Assembly (NCBI GenBank): GCA_033064195.1
Contig: JARBJD010000215.1
Coordinates: forward strand, 1 to 64,000
Reading direction: 5' to 3'
DNA from: Blattamonas nauphoetae
Taxonomy: Eukaryota > Preaxostyla > Oxymonadida
Length of the DNA: 64,000 nt
The translations under genes and the position numbers were made by a program. The number at the start of each line of letters is the position of its first letter. Positions within the stretch are counted from its first letter, which is position 1. Shown here one piece after another: positions 1-9,846 of this stretch. Under the pieces are notes generated by a model. The model searched no databases. It was not told the DNA's origin and worked only from the letters and a program-made list of their open reading frames with translations.

Positions 1-33
1 TTAATTCTTGGATAAGGTTACCAATAGTCTCTG

Positions 34-345
34 TCAAGACTTCCGAAGCCTCATGCTGAGAGTGTCTGTCAACGTCCGAATTGATTCTTCAATGTCTGAT
101 AATCTTTGATCAATCGAAAGTGAATTAGGTGAAGTGGAAGTATCAACATATCGTTTCCTCAGTGCTATCTCACCTCTTATTTTTGTTATTCTGTATCCAT
201 CAATTTGAATCATCCTATTCAGTTTCTGTGTTGTGTACTCATTTAGTTCTTTTTTATTCTTCTCCAAGTATCTCTGAAAGTCGTGGATGTTTGTGAACTC
301 TTTCTGCTCAGGATCAAACGGTTCTAATATTTTCAGTGATGTCAT
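34..345 (-). CDS. small Polinton-borne protein, unknown
   Basis: A 103-aa charged protein, rich in Lys, Glu and Arg, ending in a predicted helix (about residues 75-100, containing DQRLSDIEESIRTLTD). I do not recognise a family. It is assigned to the Polinton because it lies 69 bp downstream of the integrase gene on the same strand and has the same AT-rich run ending TTAAATG at its start. The helical C-terminus could be a short coiled coil, so a structural or DNA-binding accessory role is possible, but this is only inference. Confidence 0.55.
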   Translation of the reverse strand: MTSLKILEPFDPEQKEFTNIHDFQRYLEKNKKELNEYTTQKLNRMIQIDGYRITKIRGEIALRKRYVDTSTSPNSLSIDQRLSDIEESIRTLTDTLSMRLRKS

Positions 346-366
346 TTAAGAGAAATAAAAATATTC
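346..366 (-). promoter_or_regulatory. AT-rich start-site motif ending TTAAATG
   Basis: Read on the minus strand, an AT-rich tract (TTTTTATTTCTC) runs straight into TTAAATG, where ATG is the start of the 103-aa gene. It is the most divergent of five related sites in the element. Confidence 0.45.
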
Positions 367-414
367 GAAACATTATTGAAGTTACGCCAAATTAAAGCGA
401 ACGAAGTTCTGAGG

Positions 415-2394
415 TCAGAGAAGACCGAATTCAGCCATGAATTCTGGAGTTAAGTCGTCAATAGAGTCTGCATGGAACTTTGTGTGTTGAATTGGAACGT
501 AGACAACTTTTGACAGACATGTGAGTCCATTCAGTAGAGTAGCTACCACATTACCGTGTTTGTATTCGATGAATTTCCCTACGAATTGAAACTGTCTTCG
601 CTTCTTCTGAAACTTGGCAACAGTCTTGTCCAGATCAAGGTGGATCAGTAGAATGTTTCCTGGTTTGTATTTCCATAACATCTGTGTTGTCTGCTGTCTT
701 TGAATGTTCTTCAATTGTTCTTCACAACTGGAGATGTACAGTGCTTCGATCTCTCTATTGTTTTGTGCTTGCTGTGGAGTGAACTTGTTCCAGTACGCTC
801 GATGAGGAGTCATGTTGTAGTATTCCACCATCTGATTCATCAGTGAATGATTGGCCATTTGTGTCGCATTGTCTTGGAATCCATCTCTGATTGTTCTTAT
901 CACGCGATCGACAATTCTGTTGTGATTTGTAAATGGTGAGCTTGTGAAATAAGTATTGACATTCTGATCCTTGAAAAACTCTGATGCTTCTCCACTTGTC
1001 CATGCTGCTTCACCATCACCTCGAATGTTGTTAACGTGAACGCCACGATAATTAATCAGGTCATTGATTGCAGTCTTGACTTTGCTCCATGATTTATCCA
1101 GTACAGGAATGACGACCAGGTATTTAGTGTTGATGTTAATTGCGAAGAGATAAATCTGAAGTACTGTTTTCGACGTTGGTGATTGGATAAAGACAAGATC
1201 AATTTCCCATGATCCAAACTTGGGAGAGAAGTACGGTCGATCACAATTCTGTGGAACCTTTCTGTCTGATGTCTTCTGTGGATCACCTGTAATTGCTTTC
1301 GACATGAACTGCATTTTTGATCGAAATGGATACACTATTTTTTCCGTTGTTTTTGGCATCGTTGGTGGATCAATTCTCATTCTGTCACTTCCTTTTTCCC
1401 TCTGGATTTTCCTCGGATGTGCAGCACTCCATCTGTGATCAAATTCCTCATACCAATCCTGAAATGATCTTCCTCCGAATGGGATTTGTTTTGTGTGAGT
1501 CAGAATGAAGTCAAGATCTTCGTTCGCAATCTTTCTGTTTATCGAAGCTCGAACGAATGTGTCTCTGTTCATTTTATTTGCATCCAGAATGTGTGATGTA
1601 ATAAAGTGTTCCATCTGCTTTTGATTTTTCATGATTGAGTTCTCAGCTTTGATCTGTTCATCTTCTGAGTCATTTCTCTGTTGATGATCAAACAATCCTT
1701 TCATTTGTGCCAACTTATTGAGTACTTGCTGTGTCGTCGGTTCGTACCGTCTGATCTCCCTCACTGGGTGGTTGAACACGGTTGGTGTGAAGAAGGGATT
1801 TCTCTCTATTGGATCCTGCATCTGTGAAATTGGTATAATGTCATCATCATCTTCATCATCATCATCATCATCCTCATCCTCATCATCCTCTTCGAACTTC
1901 CTCTCCTTCATTGGATAGTCATATTCAAACCCCATTGATTTCAAGTTTCTCTTCAGTCCAGGAATAATTAGATATTCAGGTGGTTCTATTGCTATTGGTC
2001 TTTGCACTGGAATGGGTATTGGTCTTGCCTCTGCAGGGCTTCGAACTCTTGGTGAGAGAGTCACTTCCTGATTGTACTTTCGATGACATACTTGATACAT
2101 CTTGTATGCTTTTTCACATCTCCAATCACTAAAACGTTTTCCCAAGAATTCAATCAGAAACTGTGAGACTACTTTTGTTCCATCTGAAATAGTGAACTTT
2201 GGAGAGAGACCTCCATTAAACCAATCCTCGAAATATGTTTCGTCGTTTGCTACATATTCTCCATGTGAATCATAGACGTCATATACTGGTAATGTGTTGG
2301 TTCTATTGAACTTGACGTTGAATATTTTCTCTTGAGAGTGTTGTGTGCAATTCAGTAACCTATTCACTAATGCATTGATCTGTCGTGTATTCAT
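415..2394 (-). CDS. int: Polinton integrase (retroviral-type, rve family)
   Basis: A 659-aa protein whose C-terminal half matches the rve/DDE integrase fold: the catalytic-core beginning around residue 393 (GSWEIDLVFIQS), the second conserved block near residue 455 (NNIRGDGEAAW), and the following helical block (NRIVDRVIRTIRD). It ends with a basic, beta-rich region like the C-terminal domain of Polinton integrases. The N-terminal part is unusual: a Pro-rich stretch (about 115-145) and a long Asp/Glu run (about 168-190) encoded by TCATCATCAT-type repeats. The family integrates the element's linear DNA into the host chromosome. It lies 23 bp from the polymerase gene. Family assignment is firm; the role is by homology. 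Confidence 0.85.
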   Translation of the reverse strand: MNTRQINALVNRLLNCTQHSQEKIFNVKFNRTNTLPVYDVYDSHGEYVANDETYFEDWFNGGLSPKFTISDGTKVVSQFLIEFLGKRFSDWRCEKAYKMYQVCHRKYNQEVTLSPRVRSPAEARPIPIPVQRPIAIEPPEYLIIPGLKRNLKSMGFEYDYPMKERKFEEDDEDEDDDDDDEDDDDIIPISQMQDPIERNPFFTPTVFNHPVREIRRYEPTTQQVLNKLAQMKGLFDHQQRNDSEDEQIKAENSIMKNQKQMEHFITSHILDANKMNRDTFVRASINRKIANEDLDFILTHTKQIPFGGRSFQDWYEEFDHRWSAAHPRKIQREKGSDRMRIDPPTMPKTTEKIVYPFRSKMQFMSKAITGDPQKTSDRKVPQNCDRPYFSPKFGSWEIDLVFIQSPTSKTVLQIYLFAININTKYLVVIPVLDKSWSKVKTAINDLINYRGVHVNNIRGDGEAAWTSGEASEFFKDQNVNTYFTSSPFTNHNRIVDRVIRTIRDGFQDNATQMANHSLMNQMVEYYNMTPHRAYWNKFTPQQAQNNREIEALYISSCEEQLKNIQRQQTTQMLWKYKPGNILLIHLDLDKTVAKFQKKRRQFQFVGKFIEYKHGNVVATLLNGLTCLSKVVYVPIQHTKFHADSIDDLTPEFMAEFGLL

Positions 2395-2410
2395 TTATAC
2401 AAAAATAAAG
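2395..2410 (-). promoter_or_regulatory. AT-rich start-site motif (TTTTTGTATAAATG)
   Basis: Minus-strand reading CTTTATTTTTGTATAAATG ends in the integrase start codon. It fits the shared pattern T-run, TTGTA, TAAATG, and must serve as the whole promoter, since only 23 bp separate this start from the polymerase stop. Confidence 0.6.
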
Positions 2411-2417
2411 TTTGTGT

Positions 2418-5400
2418 TTATTCAATAATATAATCAGTTGCTTTCAGTCCATGAATGAATGGAGGACACGATTCATTTTCAAGTACGATTGCCTTCAGAT
2501 GGATTCCACTGAGACTGAGTTTCTGTTGTTGTATTTTCGCGATCTCAAATCCATTTGTATTCTCTTCGCTCACGATTCTTCTCGTCTGGAACGCATCATT
2601 CTGATGCTTGAACCGTTTTACGGTGAAGTTCAGTGTTGTGGTCACAGTTTTCTCTCCATTAAGACATTTCACATAATCGTCACTTGTGATATTTGTTTTC
2701 TTTAGAGACACTCCTTTGATCTTACATTTCTCATCGAGAGAGTAACACTTTGGTGCAAGACAGATCATCTGTTCACCTTCCTTTTCAATTGCTAATCCCA
2801 ACAACTTCTTCTCATCATCAACTCCTTTTTCAGGATTGGGAAACCATTCATATTTGTGTGCATCATAGAATTCCTTGTCAGCAATCACATGTTCAAATTG
2901 TTGATGAACTCCAGCATTTGGATCACCACTAATTGCCCAATAAGCAGAGTCAGTGTCTCCCTCACAGAAGTGAATCTTGTTCATGTCAAGACACTTGTAC
3001 ATGAAGTTGTAGATGAAATTCAGATACCAGAACTTGGCATTGTCGAGTGTGAATACTGCTTCTTGTAGACATGTCTTGCATGATGCTTTCTCTCTGTCTT
3101 CAATCACAATGTAGTTGTCCTCATTGATCTCTCGAGTCGCCACAAATCCTTTCATCATCTGCTTCAAGTATGTTCTCTTCTCATTGCAGATTGTGATCGA
3201 GTTGTACTTCTCAGTGTTCATTCCATCATATCCGTAACTCCCATTCAAGTTCGTTTTACAGAATTGTTCCTTTCCTTTGTTTCCAACCTTCATTGCTTCT
3301 ATTCTGTCATTCATAAATGAAGTCACAAATGGTTCAAATCCTGCATGTCTCGAGAACACCATCACACTCTTGATGTCGTCGACGATGAAGTGACAGTAGT
3401 CGATGAGGAACCACAGATAGTATGTCGAAAAGAACATATACTGATCGTGTGTACTCAAGAGTTGGGTCAGCTTTCTTTGTTTGTCATCAGTCTTCAATCC
3501 ATGCTTCTTCATCAGTGAATATGTCTTCTCTCCAATGTTTTCTTCTGTTGTATTGACTATAATGTTTCTGAAGATTGGTGGGAAGTTAATGAAATCATTG
3601 ATGTATTTTTCATCGATGTGTCCTTTCAACTCTGCAACGAACAATGTCTTCTGATTTTTGTCTTCAATAATCTTACGGCATTCTTTATCTCCTGTTGCTG
3701 TGTACAAACATCGTCCTGGCATGTACATTCTGTGTTTCGTGTATGGATTGTTCTTGTTCTTGATTGATGAGAAAGCACTTGGATAAAGTGAATTGAAATC
3801 AACACCGCAGACATGAGTCATAATGTGTTCTGTGTCCTTGGAGATAACTTTTCCATCTTCATATGTGAAGTGATTGATTGGTGTCACGTCTTTGATGTTC
3901 TGTCTGTGCTGAACATTCGATAATCCACCAGTCACTGCTGCTCTCAGTTTATGGTAGGTCTGCTCATGTGTCAGAGTCATAGGTAATGATTTCCAGATAC
4001 AGTACTTCTTCAGTTGAATTCTCAATCTTGTGAGATGTTCATCTTTGTCTGACTTGTAAGTGTTGCAGTAGTCACAGCAGATCTTCACGTTCTCTTTTGA
4101 ATGTCCTTTCGAATTGTCGATTCTATCCAGTGTTGGTCTTACTGCTTGTGAGAAGTGACTCTTGCAGATATAGCACACTCTCTTGCACTGTTGAACGAAC
4201 CACTCATAGTCTGCTTCAGTGACATTTTTATCAGTACTGCGATGAGCTTTCTGGTCTTGATAGATGTACGATGCAACTTTGTACTTCCAGTATTGCTTGG
4301 TGATTTTTATTTCTCCAGATTGATCCACTCCATTGAAATCATCGTCGATATCAAAGTCTTTGTAGGCACACGCATATTTGATTGCAGAAGCGTTGGCTGA
4401 CAATGAGAGATTGTGCAACATATCCACTTTGTATTGGAAGTTCAGATCAATCAGATTGTCCAGAGGTGCAATCATACATTCGACATCTCTGATGTTGTAG
4501 AATTTCAGATATTCCCAACGGTTCTTGAATCCTTGTTTGTTCCAATCATCAAGATATAATTGGTAATCGGTGTCGGACATTTCACTGTTGTTCAGACTGG
4601 AATAGAATTCATATTTGGAGAATGGTTCTTGTTTGCTCAGCACTGTGTCGTAGTCTGATGAGTCGAATGATTCGTAAGCAAAGAATGATTTCTGTAGTGT
4701 TGTCTTGCCTTTGCAAGGCGTCGAGCTCTCGGCGAGAGTATTTCCTCCAAAAGCCTTCACTGCATTATCCAAAGTCATTGGTCCTGTGTATGACATCATG
4801 TCAATGAAGCGGAGCACCTGTTGTGTTTTCTCATGTCTGATCAGAACTTGTTTGTACTTCGTTGTTGATCCAAGGAAGCTCACCACTTTCCAATCCTTGT
4901 CAACCAGATCACGAAAGATGAGATTGATGTCAAATCTGGAGCTGTTGAATCCAATCACACTGACTTCATTTTGAGAGGGTATTTCTGGATCTTCGTAGTA
5001 GTTGTCATCTCGTACTGTCTCAGCATATCTGAAGAGTTCTCTTATCCATTGCTTCACAAAGTCTTTTCCATCTCGAAGATCAAAGTAGATTGACTTCACT
5101 CCTGATTTTGTTTTGATTGCTGATGCAACTGACAAGGGTTTTAGATGTGAGATCAACTGAGTATTGTCATCCGAGAAGAGATCGTCAAGAATGAGATCTT
5201 CCATTGTTTCGAAATCGTAAGTGATGTAGTATTGTGTTGGTTTGAATTCGTCTTGTCTTTTGTGTGCCATCAGAAATTCATAAGTTCTATTGTTAAGAAT
5301 ATGTGGAACGTATGGTCTTGGCGTCTTATCGAGTGAGATCTTCTTCACATGTTTTCCATCAAGTTCTTTGCACTCTTTGAGATGCTTCTCGTAGTATGTC

Positions 5401-6845
5401 TTGAAGTGAGAATCCTTGACTTGGAATCCTCTTGACTGACAGTAAGGACAGAGTTTGTATCCAGTGATTTTCTCAGGATCAACAATGAACATCACATGAA
5501 CGAGAGTGGCTGTAAGTGGAATCATCAGGATGGGAAGAACACGAGCATCATTTTTTTCGTTGACATACGATTGACTTAGGAAGTACCGTTTCTTGTCTTC
5601 ATCATATTCATAAATGTGAACTGTGATGTTGTGTCTAATCATTTCTTTCTCCAAATCACAAGCGATATCAAATCCAGGATAATTGCGTAAGTGTTCAGTA
5701 AGTTGATGTGGCTTCAGGTGGGTCAGATTCTTCGATTCTGCGAACAATCTTTTTGCTTCAACGTTTCTCATGTTGATTGATATCTTTTTCCCAGGGACCT
5801 CAGGAAGTGTGAGGAACGATAGTGCTTGAAAGAAGCAAATGTTGAACTCAGAATCGATGTACCGAACGTTTCTCGTTTTAATGTGTTCAGTGAGAATTGC
5901 ATTTGCTTTTCCTGCAACTGGGAATCGATAGACTGCAACTAGAATTGAGTGAAATGCGATGTACATTGTCTTCGTATCCATCAGTGTTCTCTCTTGAGAT
6001 TCTTTGATAAGATTGATTGCATACTTCGAATACTCATTGATGTCTCCTGAACTTCTGATCACCGTTGAGAAACTCTTTGATGTGTTCTCCAATTCTGGTC
6101 TGAAGTCTTTGTATGTTGTCTCACTACCATCTTTTCTCTCGACGATCTTTCCGAAGTCAATACTGATCTTGAATGGATGATCCTTCTCTTTGTCGAACAC
6201 TGCTTTGATGAAGGTTGTGATTTCTTCAACGTTCTTCAGATGATTGTGGAAGTACAATTGATATGGTTTTCCATTATCTTCAACCTTCTCGACCTCATTC
6301 TTTTTGAACTTCCTTCGTGCATTCATGAGACATTCATTGAATGCTGCTTTGTCACGTGGTTCAGCTAGTAATATACATTCTTCAAATCCATCAAAGGTAT
6401 GCACTTCTCTTTTTTCCATCTGTTCATTTTTCTTCTGAATGATCAACAGATTCTTCATCCAATGATCCATTAACTTCTCTTCAATTGATTTCAGTTTCCA
6501 TGTCATTCTGAACACTTGCTTTTTCAGTTCATCTTTGTTCACTCTTGGATTTGCTCTCATGTTTTCAACAATCATTCGGTGAGCGAGTCGATCTTCTGAC
6601 GCCATCTGTTGTCGAAGTTTAACTTGTTCAATAAAATCTGGAATGAGATTGAGATCGAGATTCTTTGTTGGATGTGGAAACTCGAGATCTGTGTGTTGAA
6701 GCATATTCAGAAGAAATGAACGATGATGTTGATAATTTTTGCTGTCTGGAATATACGTTCGACCATCACTAAATTGAAATTGTGCATTCGGAAAGAGATC
6801 TCGAATTTCTTGAATGCTTTCCTTGACTGGTTGTAGCAGTGCCAT
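2418..6845 (-). CDS. polB: Polinton protein-primed DNA polymerase B with OTU-like N-terminus and HNH-like insert
   Basis: A 1475-aa protein. The exonuclease block (YDFETMEDL, about residue 543) and polymerase motifs (DFNSLYPSAF about 1020, NLNGSYGYDG about 1200, CEGDTDSAYWA about 1300) identify a family B polymerase of the protein-primed type used by Polintons to copy themselves. Between exonuclease and palm, at about 888-935, sits CYICK...LDRID...GHSKENVKICCDYCN, the pattern of an HNH nuclease with two Cys pairs. The N-terminal third contains DSEFNICFFQAL (about 330) and LVHVMF (about 448), reminiscent of an OTU-type cysteine protease fold, then a C-x2-C...H...C finger (about 468-495). Length is at the long end for the family because of these added modules. 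The polymerase call is firm; the OTU reading is tentative. Confidence 0.92.
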   Translation of the reverse strand: MALLQPVKESIQEIRDLFPNAQFQFSDGRTYIPDSKNYQHHRSFLLNMLQHTDLEFPHPTKNLDLNLIPDFIEQVKLRQQMASEDRLAHRMIVENMRANPRVNKDELKKQVFRMTWKLKSIEEKLMDHWMKNLLIIQKKNEQMEKREVHTFDGFEECILLAEPRDKAAFNECLMNARRKFKKNEVEKVEDNGKPYQLYFHNHLKNVEEITTFIKAVFDKEKDHPFKISIDFGKIVERKDGSETTYKDFRPELENTSKSFSTVIRSSGDINEYSKYAINLIKESQERTLMDTKTMYIAFHSILVAVYRFPVAGKANAILTEHIKTRNVRYIDSEFNICFFQALSFLTLPEVPGKKISINMRNVEAKRLFAESKNLTHLKPHQLTEHLRNYPGFDIACDLEKEMIRHNITVHIYEYDEDKKRYFLSQSYVNEKNDARVLPILMIPLTATLVHVMFIVDPEKITGYKLCPYCQSRGFQVKDSHFKTYYEKHLKECKELDGKHVKKISLDKTPRPYVPHILNNRTYEFLMAHKRQDEFKPTQYYITYDFETMEDLILDDLFSDDNTQLISHLKPLSVASAIKTKSGVKSIYFDLRDGKDFVKQWIRELFRYAETVRDDNYYEDPEIPSQNEVSVIGFNSSRFDINLIFRDLVDKDWKVVSFLGSTTKYKQVLIRHEKTQQVLRFIDMMSYTGPMTLDNAVKAFGGNTLAESSTPCKGKTTLQKSFFAYESFDSSDYDTVLSKQEPFSKYEFYSSLNNSEMSDTDYQLYLDDWNKQGFKNRWEYLKFYNIRDVECMIAPLDNLIDLNFQYKVDMLHNLSLSANASAIKYACAYKDFDIDDDFNGVDQSGEIKITKQYWKYKVASYIYQDQKAHRSTDKNVTEADYEWFVQQCKRVCYICKSHFSQAVRPTLDRIDNSKGHSKENVKICCDYCNTYKSDKDEHLTRLRIQLKKYCIWKSLPMTLTHEQTYHKLRAAVTGGLSNVQHRQNIKDVTPINHFTYEDGKVISKDTEHIMTHVCGVDFNSLYPSAFSSIKNKNNPYTKHRMYMPGRCLYTATGDKECRKIIEDKNQKTLFVAELKGHIDEKYINDFINFPPIFRNIIVNTTEENIGEKTYSLMKKHGLKTDDKQRKLTQLLSTHDQYMFFSTYYLWFLIDYCHFIVDDIKSVMVFSRHAGFEPFVTSFMNDRIEAMKVGNKGKEQFCKTNLNGSYGYDGMNTEKYNSITICNEKRTYLKQMMKGFVATREINEDNYIVIEDREKASCKTCLQEAVFTLDNAKFWYLNFIYNFMYKCLDMNKIHFCEGDTDSAYWAISGDPNAGVHQQFEHVIADKEFYDAHKYEWFPNPEKGVDDEKKLLGLAIEKEGEQMICLAPKCYSLDEKCKIKGVSLKKTNITSDDYVKCLNGEKTVTTTLNFTVKRFKHQNDAFQTRRIVSEENTNGFEIAKIQQQKLSLSGIHLKAIVLENESCPPFIHGLKATDYIIE

Positions 6846-6865
6846 TTACTACAAATTAAAAAATC
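6846..6865 (-). promoter_or_regulatory. start-site motif TTTTTTAATTTGTAGTAAATG
   Basis: A T-run, then AATTTGTA, then GTAAATG with ATG as the polymerase start. Almost identical to the sites at 7279 and 10441, so it is very likely the promoter core or initiator of the polymerase gene. Confidence 0.7.
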
Positions 6866-6888
6866 CGAAAATAAAAAAAGTTGAGTGT

Positions 6889-7278
6889 TTATTTCTGTTT
6901 TCTCTGATGGGGTTTTTTCGGTGCCTTTAACCAGGAATCAAGTCTAATTCTGAACACTTCACTTCCGCCAATCTCTCGATATGTGAATGGAACCAGAACT
7001 TTAGTGTACTCACCTACGAGTTCACAATTGTATTTCTTCAGTTCATTTTCAACGAATGATTGAGTATAGTGTCGACGTTTCGCAATGTGAGGTCTGTTTC
7101 CTTGATTCCACAACTTTGGTTTTATTCTCCATTCAACTCCCTCATGAACATACGTCACCGGCACATTATTTCTGACATACTCAGAGACCAGCGTACAGTT
7201 CTCTTCTCTCATTGATTCAATTAATGCTTGTTCTGAACATACTCGACGTCTTTCCTTGTACATTTCAGTTGGATTCAT
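6889..7278 (-). CDS. Polinton-borne protein with two copies of a 55-60 aa repeat
   Basis: A 129-aa basic protein built from two similar modules. Each has an ENC or YNC core (REENCTLVSEYVRNNVPVTY; KYNCELVGEYTKVLVPFTY), an aromatic strand, and a W-x-x-G/K...PH ending (LWNQGNRPH, SWLKAPKKPH). The same module occurs in the 197-aa protein at 9847-10440, so the two are paralogues inside the element. I do not recognise the family. The layout resembles small beta-rich DNA-binding repeats seen next to endonucleases in phages and giant viruses, but metal-binding Cys pairs are lacking. It is 43 bp upstream of the polymerase gene, same strand. Confidence 0.6.
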   Translation of the reverse strand: MNPTEMYKERRRVCSEQALIESMREENCTLVSEYVRNNVPVTYVHEGVEWRIKPKLWNQGNRPHIAKRRHYTQSFVENELKKYNCELVGEYTKVLVPFTYREIGGSEVFRIRLDSWLKAPKKPHQRKQK

Positions 7279-7299
7279 TTAATACAAATTAAAAAAGTC
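7279..7299 (-). promoter_or_regulatory. start-site motif TTTTTTAATTTGTATTAAATG
   Basis: Same architecture as the site before the polymerase gene: T-run, AATTTGTA, TTAAATG, with ATG the start of the 129-aa repeat protein. Confidence 0.7.
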
Positions 7300-9846
7300 A
7301 AAATTAGATTTTCTTTCGTTGATTTCTCAGTTTTGGATTTTTCACTAGAAACGAGGATCAATGGGTTCGATCACTGATTTCTCACAAGTGATAGTTTCGT
7401 TCTGATTCTGTGCGTTTTAGATTCTCCTGAACTCTAGGATCATCGTGGTATGCTCCGTTTTTTGGATTTTCCGAACTTTTGCAGAGATATTTGAGGTTTC
7501 ACAACCGGGTCCAGATCTCGGAAAAAGTATGCATTCTTCATCATATCGACATCATTTTCTTCTTATTTCAGCTCTGTTTTCACTAGTTTCAACCGAATTG
7601 TCACTTCATTTTCACTTGTTATTGTTTCGTTTTTGACCTTACTTCCGTCTTCATTTTCTCGTTGTTTACTGATTTTAACCACTTCATTCATGTTTCTTTC
7701 TCTTAATCTTGTTTTCAAATTCAACACACTAATTCTCGTTTACTGAGTTTTCCGGACTTTTGCAGAGATCTCACTTTCAACGGCTCACTTCATATCTCGG
7801 AATTTTTCCGTAATCTTCATCATTTCACATACTTTTTTGAGCACTTTTTGATGTTTTTAAGCAAAAAAGGACCAAACACAAGCGACATTTTCACTATTGG
7901 TGCCACATTTCACGTCATTTTCACGTTCGTCAATTTACCTCTCAGTTTCATACTTGCTCACTTCATTCATGCTTGTTTCGCTTTCATTTACTCTGTTTTT
8001 GTGAAAAAGTTGATGAAAACTCGACTAAAATGATGTGCTAGTGAAGTGAGAACGGCCCACAAAATGGAAGTGATGTGAGAAAAATGGAGAGGAGTAATGG
8101 TTCAACTCGAGGTGAAATGTGGAGAGAATGATGTGAGAAAGAAGGGGCTGAAGTGGTGTTCAAACATGCAAACACTGTGAAAAGCTGTGAAATGACGAAT
8201 CGAAAAAGTGAAATTTTGAGACAACTATCCGACAAAAAATTCTGAAAATTTGAGCACACCTTCCTCTAACAACGAGAAAGAAGGCGCAATATGTGAAAAT
8301 CGGGGCAAAAATCTAATAGTGTGCAAGTTGTGAAGAAAAGAGTCGTCAACACGGTGAAGTGAAGAACCAACAAAATGAAACAAAGGAAATGCACTATACG
8401 TCTCGCGTCGACTTATGTTCGTTAAAATGATGTAATAACGGAGTAAATGAAGTGAAAGTAGTGAAATGTGAAAATTCATGAAAAAGTGTCCGAAACTTGT
8501 GGTGACAAATGGGTGATTCTAAATGAATTGTTACCCGCGTATTTTCTTCTGCCAGACGTGCAGAACCTCTCTGCAATTTTCAGAGCGCTCATATTCTCCT
8601 CCCCTCGACATGATGAAGGTGTTTTTTTGTCCTTCTGACTCTTCATACATTCTTTTGCTTCTGATTTCTGCATTCAGTCGACATTTTTCACCCAGACTTG
8701 TCTATACCTCCAAACCTGTTCAAGTATCTCGTTTTAACACAAACTTTGAAGCGGAAAACCATCGCTTGAACAGTATATATATTCTCATCTTCGCTTTCCA
8801 AGTCTTTGTTTCCATCATCTTCGATCCAACAACGAAACTTGACATCTCATTGATTGATTGCAATTTTGAGATTTTCCAACTCTTTTCCTTCAACTTTCTC
8901 ATTCAGATCTGGTGATCCCGTTCTTCTCCTCAAACAGTTGACTTGTGAATTCTGATCTTCCTCCCTCTTCTTTGTAACCCTCAAAAGATATCCATTCACA
9001 AATTCGCCTCAAACATACCATATGGACATATTTGGATTACTTTATGAAGATATTGCCTCTCTGATGCGAGGAAGTCAACCCAGTATTTTTCAAGACTTTT
9101 TGAATGATTCGTGCTTTCGATTCGCTTTTTTCTCACATTTCCGTTCTTTTAAATCGTTTTACACCATCGGTTGATTTTCTGGCACGTTTTGGGGAAATAA
9201 ATGTGAAAAAAAGCCCCAATCAGAATTGGGCTCTCTCGAACGCGATCAAAACAAAATCTCCAAAATTTTACACTTTTCTGTCCTGAAAACTCCTGACAGC
9301 TAATTCTACAAAAATTATTTTTTTGAGACGCACCATAGTCTTTTGTAACATTTCATTTAGAATCACCCAAATGTCGAGATCCACCGAATCGTCACCTGAC
9401 GTCGGGGAAGGAAATGGAGTGCAAAAACGTTAATAGGGGACGAAAGTGGTCCAGAAAATGATAGTGCTGAAAGTCCAAACCTCCCAGAAAAAATTTCGAG
9501 ATTTTGACCATGGATATGGGTCGGATCAAACTTTTTTTTCAGAAAGTGCTTTTTATCGAAAATCCTACCTTTCAAAATGATTTCCGTCGCAATCAAACGT
9601 GTTTGAACACAATTTGAGCCATAAAGCGGTTCATAGTGGCGAAATCTGAACATCGACTTTTTTGGTCACTTTTTGGACCAAAGTTCGGTAGGTAGCTCAA
9701 CGAATTCTCAACCGATTTTGATCAAACCTCTTTTGATCGAGGACCGACAGTGTCCCCGAGATTTTAGAATTTTTTTCAGAATTTTTCGAAATGGTTCTCA
9801 CATTGGATTTCATTGATTTGTGGTCAAAAATAGATTTTCAGTATTT
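7300..9846. other. 2.5-kb region without a convincing gene inside the element
   Basis: Open frames here are short, unlike each other and lack the start-site motif of the element's genes. The first 1.2 kb is low-complexity and strand-asymmetric (separate entry). From about 8500 to 9846 the DNA is AT-rich with runs of A and T and no recognisable motif. It may be the control or origin region of the element, or space between the element's gene blocks. Confidence 0.5.
7550..8480. repeat. imperfect low-complexity inverted repeat centred near 8035
   Basis: To the left of about 8035 the plus strand is rich in TTCAC, TTCATT and TTTTCAC words. To the right it switches to their complements GTGAA, AAGTGA and GTGAAA, repeated more than ten times up to 8480. 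The two halves do not align base for base, so this is a compositional mirror, not a clean hairpin. A strand switch of this sort marks some replication origins and bidirectional start points. Confidence 0.35.

Noticed and set aside
1718-1918. Plus-strand frame with a long Ser run
   Set aside because: It is the complement of the Asp/Glu run in the integrase gene; the TCATCATCAT repeat is explained by that coding sequence.
4050-4200. HNH block as part of an intein
   Set aside because: No splice-type Cys/Ser start or His-Asn end could be placed around it, and it is not inside a conserved polymerase motif where inteins sit.
8038-8915. Overlapping 60-130 aa frames in the Polinton gap
   Set aside because: Low-complexity, on both strands over the same bases, without the element's start motif.
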